NCBI GenBank assembly: GCA_965601455.1
Contig: OZ271831.1
Coordinates: 3,410,001 to 3,474,000 of the forward strand
Source: JANQEU01 sp965601455
GTDB lineage: Bacteria > Bacteroidota > Bacteroidia > Cytophagales > Cyclobacteriaceae
Length of the DNA stretch: 64,000 nt
Direction of reading: 5' to 3'
A program made the position numbers and the translations under genes. The notes under the pieces were generated by a model that did no database searches, was not told the origin of the DNA, and worked only from the letters and a program-made list of their open reading frames with translations. Of the stretch, positions 51,201 through 63,200 are shown piece by piece (the stretch's first letter is position 1; each line of letters opens with the position of its first letter).

Positions 51201-54200
51201 ATGGTAACTCCGTGTGTGATACCTCAAGGGTAACCACCAACACCTTCTTCAACGGTGTCCTTCAAATTGATCCGGGAGCTACCGGTGCCGGTGATGCTGG
51301 CAACTACAACTACACCTGGTTCCTCGGTGCTTCGACCAACCCCGCCGATCAACTGCCAGGCGCCCTATCCGGCTCAGTTATCGATAACGATACCATCGTA
51401 AGAAATGTACCTGCTGGTCCGATCACTCTCATCCTGCAGGACGATGCCTCCAAGTGTTACGATACCCTACAGTTTGCCGTACCCGATTCTACCGGTGCAG
51501 CTTCTACCATCGTAACCCTCAACAATACCGAAGGAGCTGATTTCAGTGTTTCAGATATTGATATTTGTGGAGGGCCAAGTTATCCCAACGGTCAAATCTC
51601 AATCCTTCAATTAGGTACTGATCCGGTAGATGATCATTACTTCCTATGGTACCAGGACGGTGATTCTGTATCCGGTACTGCTGTAACCGGTACCGACTCG
51701 GCAGCAGTCATCAATGGACTCGCTTCAGCCAACTACACCGTCTATGCCGTTGATTCCACGTCGGGATGTATCTCCGATCCAATCACCATATTCGTCGATG
51801 AAACACCAAGTTTGCCTTCAGCAATATCCAGTATACCAAACACTGTAGTAAATACAGTTTGTGATCTGTCTTTGTCTTCTTCTGGTAGATATAATGGCCA
51901 AATAGCTGTTGATCCTGATGGAGATCCATCTGATTACACTTTCCAGTGGTACCAAGGAACGGATACTACAGGTAGTCAAGTACCTCCTGCCATATCAGGT
52001 GCTGACGGATTTTCGGATGCCACTTTCATCTACTTAGATAGTATTCCAGGTGGAACTTATACACTGTATCTACAGAACACAACAACTCTTTGTGAGAGTA
52101 TTATACAGTACTCCATCAGTGACAGTGTTGCAATGACGACCCAAATACCAGAGACAGATGCAGCAATTGACACCACAGACGTAACAGTATGTATAGGAAA
52201 CGCATCCTTCCCTAATGGTTCAATTGACTTAATTGAAGCTGAAATTCTTCCATCAGGTGGTAACTTCCAGATAAACTGGTATTATGGAGCTGCAATTGAC
52301 CCTGCAAGACAGCTTTCGGACAATTATGATTTAGGTTTCGAAAAAACTGGTACTTCCTATTCAGTCAACGTGAATTTATCAGATCAAACTCACTTGCAAA
52401 ATGTTGATCCAGGGGATTACACAGTGCAAATTATTGACCTGAATACCGGCTGTACGTCAAATGTTCTAACAATACCAGTAAGCGATGATACGATCCTACC
52501 TGCAACCGTCGCGAATGTAGTACAGGATCAATTCTCCTGTGATCTTTCAGCACCAACGGGTAGAGCTGGTGCCTCTCCATCTCCCGGCTCATTCACATAC
52601 GAATGGTTCAGAGGAGTAAATACTAACGCGGGAAATCTAGTTCAGAACGGTTCCGGTCCAGTTCCAACAGCAACATTTAATGTTGCTGGTGATACCGTAA
52701 GTAATCTGGAATCAGGCATTTACACTGTTCGAATAACAAATACATTAACAGGATGTTTCGAAACTGATACAGTAGAAATACGGGAGTCAATCCCAGCTAT
52801 TGACATGGCAGTTATTGAGGAACAACCCCAAGATCGTTGTGCTCCTGCGGATGGTCAGGCGGATACCGCGTCGGTTTCTATTTCATACTCCAATGGATTA
52901 CCATTTGGATTCACTCCTTCTTATTCTTATCAGTGGTATGCTGGTCAGGATACGGCCGGAACTATGCTCGCGGGTCAAACAACCCCCGAGTTGGATTCAA
53001 TGGTTGCTGGTTGGTACTCTTTGGTCATAACAGAAAATAACTCTGGTTGTATTAGCTCTATAAAGAGTGTAGAAATCACTGATGCAACGGATATTGGACC
53101 TACCATCGAGATAACTCCGACTGTAATCCCAAGTGGATGTAATGCGATCAACGGAGAGATAACAGCTTCGATCACGGGTGGCACAGGAACCTTCACCTAT
53201 CTCTGGTACGAGGGAACGGGCGACTACACTGACACAACTACAGCTTTAACGGACTCTCTAGCAACTGGAGAAAACCTTGTCAATGATCCGTCAAGTACCG
53301 CTGTGGTTTCGGTTAGTACCGGTCCAAATTCTGCAACTCTTAGTGGTCTGGTAACAGGATTGTACACCTTGGTTGCTGTAAACGTGGAAAAAGGATGTCG
53401 TTATCAACAGGTGTATTATTTACCATTCAATGGAATTCAGGCGACCACCACGTTGACAATCAAACACGTTGAAGAGTGTCCAGATGATGGAGAAGCAAAT
53501 GTCTCTCTAGCAGATAACATCCGATTCAACTTCAATGTAGCGGGACAAGTAGGGACATTCTCATTGTTGGATACTGTAAGAAATGCAAATTCCACTGCCT
53601 TTGCGGTAGTCAATGACACTACTTCTGGAGTATTCCAGGTATCCATGATTTCCGGATCTTTCTCCGATGGAGATACAATAATTCACGAAGAAATACCAGC
53701 TACTTTAAACGATTCAATAATCGGGGATCCAGCTGAAGGTAATGTCATAATTGATGTGACTACCAATGGTAATGTTGCTGGTCAGGTGGATGACATTAGC
53801 GATTACATGATCTATCTGTATGCCGGTGATGGCGTTCCCCCGGATCGCTATTCTGCTTACACGGTCACTAGTTCCACAGGCGGAACACTTTACTTCCCTT
53901 ACGTATATGACGTCCCTGGTAGACAAATCCTTGATGGACAAGGCACCCAAGTGAGCGACCTTAGCGGTTCCCCGGTGTTAGATCCGGATGGTACGGCTAC
54001 ATTCAATGGATTGCCAGCAGGAGTATATACAGCAATTGCCAGACAAGATACCTCAGTAGCAGCTCCAGGATGCTGGACTTTAGCAGCTACGGATTCGGTT
54101 TTTCAAAAAGCGTTTGATCCAATTATTGATTCCGTTTTTGTAACAAATAATACGGCGTGTGACACTGTTGGAGCGGCAACATATACTGGAAACATTTACG

Positions 54201-57200
54201 CAAGAGCGAGGCTTGATGCTGACGATTCAACAACTACGGATTTGATTTTCCACTGGTTTGCGAGAAACTCGGGAACCTCGGTCCTTGACCATTCAGATAC
54301 ACTAGCTGTTGCAGGTCCATCAACACCAGTAGATACTTCATTCAGTTCTGTCGATACACTTCAATCAGGAACTTATGTTTTGGTTGTAGAAACTATTTCT
54401 AGTGTAGCAACTCCACCAAATACAGCGAATGGGTGTACAGCGGATACCATCGAGTTCACCGTACAAGATGCATTTGAGGATCATTTCCTTTTCAATGCAA
54501 ACATCACGGATATAACCAATTGTGACCCTGCCGATGGGGGTATCATCTCTATTAACGAAGGTTCTTTTGTTTCTCCAGGTGGATTAGGTGATTATCAATA
54601 TCAATTCTACAGTGATTTCCCTCCTTCTGCTGGTGATACACTTCAAGCTTATGGCATTGGTAGTTCAATCACTGGTCTCGACACGGGTACATATTTCGTG
54701 ACTGCAAGGCATATTGCGTCAGGGTGCGTTACAGATCCATTGGAGGTAGAGATTGACAGTATTACCACATTGCCGATTGTTTCCCTCACTCAGGTGAATA
54801 TCGATAGTTCTTGTTATGTATCAGGTGATTATGGACTTGGACAAATAAGATTTGAAATAACTAATGGTGTGGATAGCACTGGTCTGGATTACACATGGCA
54901 ATGGTATCGTGGTCAAACCACAACTACTCCGTTAGTTGAGGGTACCGGAGATACTGTCAGAAATACTACAAATTCATTTAATGGTGCTCCATTCGTAGAC
55001 ACACTGAAATTTGTCGATGGTGGTTACTATACCCTATTGGTGACGGACAATAATGACCCTAACAATAGCTGTTCAGCGACTACCATTTTCTTATTAGAAG
55101 AAAACACTTCAGTATTATCTGTCATTGAGGCGAACGGAGATGCAACGGTTACTGATGATACGAATTGCGGAACAGATGCCAATTCGAATGGTTATATAAA
55201 GATTGACTCAGTCCGTGAAGATGGTGTTGCCGTAAGGATAGATGGCAATTACAGTATTGATTGGGTTGCTGGTGGTGGAACTCTTGGAACACAAACTGTC
55301 GCAAATGATAGTCTTTTTGGCCTATCAGCGGGCACTTACAAGGTTATTGTCACAAATGACATCACAAATTGCGCAAGTGATACAATTACATTCGAAGTTG
55401 AATCAGATACGGAAAATCCAATTATCGAATTAATCGATCTGGTTGACAATTCTGACTGTGGTTCACCTAATGGTGCCATTGAAGTAGCTATCGATTCCGC
55501 AGGATTTGATCCTATCAACCTGCCGGGTTCCTTCCAGTTCATCTGGTATCAGGGTTCTATCACCAATACCGGTGATACTGCTGCTGCAACTACTGTTTTA
55601 GCCACTAATGCAGGTGCCTACAACGGAAACAGGATTGAAAACCTTACAGCCGGTAGTTATTCAGTTTGGGCTCTCGATATGTCCGATCCATTCGATTCAT
55701 GCTACTCGGTAGCTGTATTCGAAGTGGCTGAAGATACAGCTCAGTATCAGATCCTGACGGCGGATGTTGCTACTTACGACAATAATAACTGCGGTGATCA
55801 AAGTAATGCCAATGGTGGAATCAGAATCACCGAAATCTACGATAACGGCGTACCGGTTGATCTTGCTACCAATGGCGATGACTTTACATTCACCTGGACC
55901 GGTCTTAATGCAGCGGCACAGCAAGACTCTACAGTAGCCATGAATGACTCCATCAGCGGACTGTATCAAGGGACATATACCGTCTATGTCTTTAATGAAA
56001 ACACTCTCTGTGAGTCAGTACCTATTCAAATAAGCATCGGTCAGGATACCGAACTGCCTATCATCGATCTGGTAGATCTGCAAGACAATTCCTCTTGTGA
56101 CCCTGCTGCCGATAACGGTGATGGTTCCATCCAGGTAGCAATCAACGGAGCGGGTGGTATCAATACTTCTGAATACTACTTCAGATGGTGGCAAGGTACC
56201 GATACGACCATCGCTGCTAATGAGATCACTGATGGAGGCTACAGCTTCGTAGGTAAAACATTTGACATTACCGCTTCGGATTCCTCACAAATTGTTGGTC
56301 TTGATTCCGGTTATTTCACCGTTGTCGCTTACGACGTGAACGATCCAAACAACGGATGTACTTCTTTCGCAACGTTCATCGTTACCAACGATACCGCACA
56401 GTATGAGATCCTTACTGCCGATGTTGCTACTTACGATAACACCAATTGTGGTGATCAAAGCAATGCTAACGGTGGAATTAGAATCACCGAAATCTACAAC
56501 AACGGCGTACCGGTTGATCTGGCTACTAATGGCGATGACTTCACTTTCACCTGGACCGGTCTGAATGCAGCAGCTCAGCAGGATTCGACCATAGCCATGA
56601 ATGATTCCATCAGCGGGCTATATCAAGGTACTTACACGGTCTATGTGTACAACGAAAACACGCTTTGTGAATCCGTACCCGTTCAGATATCCATCGGACT
56701 CGATACCGAAGACCCTGTGATCGAATTGATCGACCTAGTTGATAACTCTGATTGTGGAACACCTAATGGTGCCATTGAAGTAGCTATTGATTCTTTAGGA
56801 TTTGATCCTGCTAATCTACCAGGCTCATTCCAGTTCCTATGGTACCAGGGTTCAGTAACCGATCCAATGGATACCGCAGCAGCTACTGATGTTGTGGCCA
56901 CTAATGCAGGTGCCTACAACGGTAACAGAATTGAAAACCTTGCAGCCGGTAGTTATTCAGTTTGGGCTCTCGATTTGTCTGATCCATTCGATTCATGCTA
57001 CTCGGTAGCCGTATTCGAAGTGGCTGAAGACACAGCTCAGTATCAGATCCTGACGGCGGATGTTGCTACTTACGACAATAATAACTGCGGTGATCAAAGT
57101 AATGCCAATGGTGGAATCAGAATCACCGAAATCTACGATAACGGCGTACCGGTTGATCTTGCTACCAATGGCGATGACTTTACATTCACCTGGACAGGTC

Positions 57201-60200
57201 TTAATGCAGCGGCACAGCAAGACTCTACAGTAGCCATGAATGACTCCATCAGCGGACTGTATCAAGGTACATATACCGTCTATGTCTTTAATGAAAACAC
57301 TCTCTGTGAGTCAGTACCTATTCAAATAAGCATCGGTCAGGATACCGAACTGCCTATCATCGATCTGGTAGATCTACAGGACAATCCTTCTTGTGATCCA
57401 ACAGCCGATAACGGTGACGGTTCCATCCAGGTAGCAATCAACGGAGCGGGTGGTATCAATACTTCTGAATACTACTTCAGATGGTGGCAAGGTACCGATA
57501 CAACCATCGCTGCTAATGAGATCACTGATGGAGGCTACAGCTTCGTAGGTAAAACATTTGACATTACTGCTTCGGATTCCTCACAAATTGTAGGTCTTGA
57601 TTCAGGGTACTTCACCGTTGTCGCTTACGACGTGAACGATCCAAACAACGGATGTACTTCTTTCGCAACGTTCATCGTTACCAACGATACCGCACAGTAT
57701 GAGATCCTTACTGCCGATGTTGCTACTTACGATAACACCAATTGTGGTGATCAAAGCAATGCCAACGGTGGAATTAGAATCACCGAAATCTACAACAACG
57801 GCGTACCGGTTGATCTGGCTACTAATGGCGATGACTTCACTTTCACCTGGACCGGTCTGAATGCAGCAGCTCAGCAGGATTCGACCATAGCCATGAATGA
57901 TTCCATCAGCGGGCTATATCAAGGTACTTACACGGTCTATGTGTACAACGAAAACACGCTTTGTGAATCCGTGCCTGTTCAGATATCCATCGGACTCGAT
58001 ACCGAAGACCCTGTGATCGAATTGATCGACCTAGTTGATAACTCTGATTGTGGAACACCTAATGGTGCCATTGAAGTAGCTATTGATTCTTTAGGATTTG
58101 ATCCTGCTAATCTACCAGGCTCATTCCAGTTCCTATGGTACCAGGGTTCAGTAACCGATCCAATGGATACCGCAGCAGCTACTGATGTTGTGGCCACTAA
58201 TGCAGGTGCCTACAACGGTAACAGAATTGAAAACCTTGCAGCCGGTAGTTATTCAGTTTGGGCTCTCGATTTGTCTGATCCATTCGATTCATGCTACTCG
58301 GTAGCCGTATTCGAAGTGGCTGAAGACACAGCTCAGTATCAGATCCTGACGGCGGATGTTGCTACTTACGACAATAATAACTGCGGTGATCAAAGTAATG
58401 CCAATGGTGGAATCAGAATCACCGAAATCTACGATAACGGCGTACCGGTTGATCTTGCTACCAATGGCGATGACTTTACATTCACCTGGACAGGTCTTAA
58501 TGCAGCGGCACAGCAAGACTCTACAGTAGCCATGAATGACTCCATCAGCGGACTGTATCAAGGTACATATACCGTCTATGTCTTTAATGAAAACACTCTC
58601 TGTGAGTCAGTACCTATTCAAATAAGCATCGGTCAGGATACCGAACTGCCTATCATCGATCTGGTAGATCTGCAAGACAATTCCTCTTGTGACCCAACAG
58701 TCGATAACGGTGACGGTTCCATCCAGGTAGCAATCAACGGAGCGGGTGGTATCAATACTTCTGAATACTACTTCAGATGGTGGCAAGGTACCGATACAAC
58801 CATCGCTGCTAATGAGATCACTGATGGAGGCTACAGCTTCGTAGGTAAAACATTTGACATTACTGCTTCGGATTCCTCACAAATTGTAGGTCTTGATTCA
58901 GGGTACTTCACCGTTGTCGCTTACGACGTGAACGATCCAAACAACGGATGTACTTCTTTCGCAACGTTCATCGTTACCAACGATACCGCACAGTATGAGA
59001 TCCTTACTGCCGATGTTGCTACTTACGATAACACCAATTGTGGTGATCAAAGCAATGCTAACGGTGGAATTAGAATCACCGAAATCTACAACAACGGCGT
59101 ACCGGTTGATCTGGCTACTAATGGCGATGACTTCACTTTCACCTGGACCGGTCTGAATGCAGCAGCTCAGCAGGATTCGACCATAGCCATGAATGATTCC
59201 ATCAGCGGGCTATATCAAGGTACTTACACGGTCTATGTGTACAACGAAAACACGCTTTGTGAATCCGTGCCTGTTCAGATATCCATCGGACTCGATACCG
59301 AAGACCCTGTGATCGAATTGATCGACCTAGTTGATAACTCTGATTGTGGAACACCTAATGGTGCCATTGAAGTAGCTATTGATTCTTTAGGATTTGATCC
59401 TGCTAATCTACCAGGCTCATTCCAGTTCCTATGGTACCAGGGTTCAGTAACCGATCCAATGGATACCGCAGCAGCCGCTGATGTTGTGGCCACTAATGCA
59501 GGTGCCTACAACGGTAACAGAATTGAAAACCTTGCAGCCGGTAGTTATTCAGTTTGGGCTCTCGATTTGTCCGATCCATTCGATTCATGCTACTCTGTAG
59601 CCGTATTCGAAGTGGCTGAAGACACAGCTCAGTATCAGATCCTGACAGCGGATGTTGCCACTTACGACAATACCAACTGCGGTGATCAAAGTAATGCCAA
59701 TGGTGGAATCAGAATCACCGAAATCTACGATAACGGTGTACCGGTTGATCTTGCTACCAATGGCGATGACTTTACATTCACCTGGACAGGTCTTAATGCA
59801 GCGGCACAGCAAGACTCTACAGTAGCCATGAATGACTCCATCAGCGGACTGTATCAAGGTACATATACCGTCTATGTCTTTAATGAAAACACTCTCTGTG
59901 AGTCAGTACCTATTCAAATAAGCATCGGTCAGGATACCGAACTGCCTATCATCGATCTGGTAGATCTACAGGACAATCCTTCTTGTGATCCAACAGCCGA
60001 TAACGGTGACGGTTCCATCCAGGTAGCAATCAACGGAGCGGGTGGTATCAATACTTCTGAATACTACTTCAGATGGTGGCAAGGTACCGATACAACCATC
60101 GCTGCTAATGAGATCACTGATGGAGGCTACAGCTTCGTAGGTAAAACATTTGACATTACTGCTTCGGATTCCTCACAAATTGTAGGTCTTGATTCAGGGT

Positions 60201-63200
60201 ACTTCACCGTTGTCGCTTACGACGTGAACGATCCAAACAACGGATGTACTTCTTTCGCAACGTTCATCGTTACCAACGATACCGCACAGTATGAGATCCT
60301 TACTGCCGATGTTGCTACTTACGATAACACCAATTGTGGTGATCAAAGCAATGCCAACGGTGGAATTAGAATCACCGAAATCTACAACAACGGCGTACCG
60401 GTTGATCTGGCTACTAATGGCGATGACTTCACTTTCACCTGGACCGGTCTGAATGCAGCAGCTCAGCAGGATTCGACCATAGCCATGAATGATTCCATCA
60501 GCGGGCTATATCAAGGTACTTACACTGTCTATGTGTACAACGAAAACACGCTTTGTGAATCCGTACCTGTTCAGATATCCATCGGACTCGATACCGAAGA
60601 CCCTGTGATCGAATTGATCGATCTTGTTGATAACACCATTTGTTCCGGTACTGGTACAGGGGCGATCGAAGTAGCTATTGATTCCTCAGGGTTTGATCCT
60701 GCTAATCTACCAGGCTCATTCCAGTTCCTATGGTACCAGGGTTCAGTAACCGATCCAATGGATACCGCAGCAGCTACTGATGTTGTGGCCACTAATGCAG
60801 GTGCCTACAACGGTAACAGAATTGAAAATCTTGCAGCCGGTAGTTATTCAGTTTGGGCTCTCGATTTGTCCGATCCATTCGATTCATGCTACTCTGTAGC
60901 CGTATTCGAAGTGGCTCAGGATACTGCTGAATATCAATTCTTCACTTCCGGAATTACAGCTTATGACAATACCAATTGCGGTGATCAAAGTAACGCAAAT
61001 GGAGGTATACGAATTACGGAAATCTTTGATAACGGTGTTCCGGTTGACCTTGCTACCAATGGTGATGATTATACCTTCACATGGATAGGTCTAAACGCAG
61101 GTGCACAACAGGATTCTACTGTCGCCATGAATGATTCCATAAGTGGCCTTTACCAAGGAACCTATAGTGTATTTGTTACTAACGAAAATACCGGTTGTCA
61201 GTCTGCTACCGTGGAAATAAGCATCGGTCAGGATACTGAGAGTCCTATTATCCGTCTTCAAGATTTCCAGAATAATGAATTCTGCTCGGACGGAAATGGC
61301 TACCTTGATGTTGCTATTGATTCAGCAGGAATAGATCCAACTACTGCTGGTAATTACTCCTTCAGATGGTTCCCTGGAGTTAGAACAACAGCCTTGGATA
61401 CCGCAGCAACTACAGCCCTGAATATTACCAATCCAACGTGGATAAAAAGTACAGGATCATATAATGGCAACAAACTAGATAGCCTTACCGCCGGGCGATA
61501 TACGGTATGGGCCATGGATCTCGTGGATCCTTTTGATTCATGTTTCACAGTATCGGTATTTGAAGTATTGGATGATACAATTGAACTTGAAATCAGAATA
61601 GCCGACGTACTTACATATGATATGGTCAATTGTTCAGGTACATCTACCGGTGGAGTAAGAATTCCTAGCATCTATTCGAACGGAACTCAAATCGATCTAT
61701 CTACAGTTTCTGGACAATATCAGTTTGTTTGGTCAGGTCTCCCAAGTACCACTGAATCTAACGAAGCTCAGTTTGCAAACCTTGATAGTATCAGATTCCT
61801 TGATCCTGGAACCTATACGGTTTATGTGGAGAATATTGATCCGAACGGTAGCAGATGCCAGTCCGAGCCGATTAGTGTTTCTATCGGAACGGACACCCAG
61901 AATCCAATCATTGATTTCACAATCAATTCTAATAATAGAAACTGTAATGCCGCAGCATTAAACGGAACAGGTGAAGTAACCATAACCATCAATGATGATG
62001 GAAATTCTGTGTCAAATCCTGATCCGGATTGGAGTGTTGTTTGGTACAGAGGAAACAGTGTGAATGCTGCCAACTTGTTACATCTTCCTGCCAACCAAGG
62101 AACATCAGTCTCGGATGCAGATTCGTTGAATATTACCGGATTGAGTACAGGTTTCTACACCGTATCAATTCTAAAAAATACCGGTGATCCAAACGTGGGA
62201 TGTGGACCAGTAACACGAACCATAGAAATCGATGAAGAACTGTACTATCCTACTCTGAATGTACCTGACGATCAAATCGTTCATAGCACTGTCTGTTTCG
62301 GTTCTGGCAACGGGTCAATATTTATTGACAGTGATGATATCTCATATGTTGGTGATACGGCAATTGTCAATGATTTCAATTGGACAATGGAAAACTCTTC
62401 TGGAACTCCAATAGACTTGAATGCTGGTGGGCCAAGATTGAATCCTGCTGGAGATGGAGGTAATGGAACAATTACTGTAACTGGATTGGATGCCGATACC
62501 TATACCTTTAACATACAGGTGATTTCTACTAGCTGTCCTACCCCGGCGACATTAGAATTTGATATTGAAATTTTGGATCGATCGAATGGTCCGGCAATTG
62601 ATAGCTTATCAATCACTTCAAATGTTAACTGTACGGGAACTGTTTCTGTAGGTGGTGCTGCTATTCAAAATATTGACGGATCAAATGATTTTACCAATAT
62701 TGACTTTGAATGGTTCGTTGGTAGTGATACTACAGCAGGTAGCGAAATCACGACGATTGGAGCGACAGATGGTAATTCCTTCATTGAAAACGTTCCAGAT
62801 GGAACTTACACGGTAAAACTGATCAATGATACGACCTTCTGTCGATCAAAACAGACCATGGTCATCAATGTTGAGTCCTTGAACCCTACCATCTTAACGA
62901 CAGAAACAAATGACAACCTCATCTGTGAAAGTGGCAAAGGAAGTGGTAGCTGGCAATTAACATCAATATTCTTCAATGACACTACCTACTCCGTGGGAGA
63001 TAGTACTCAAACCGCCGGTGGAATGATCTACGACTCTACGTTCATCGCGGATAACTTTACTATAACCGGAGTTAACACCGCAACTAGCTCCTCAATAACA
63101 GATGGAGATGCTTCAACTCCGTTAATCCTTGATAGCTTGGTTGCAGGTTCTTACTATGCCTACGTATCAAATAATACTACTGGCTGTAAGTCTGATAGTA

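Noticed and set aside
45841..60610. CRISPR-like or satellite repeat arrays
   Set aside because: Units are 663 and 1,296 bp, multiples of three, in frame, with no spacer-repeat alternation and no cas genes.
55697..60792. Recurring 90- and 72-residue reading frames on the - strand
   Set aside because: They are antisense to the 1,296-bp repeats of the SprB-like gene and repeat with the same period.
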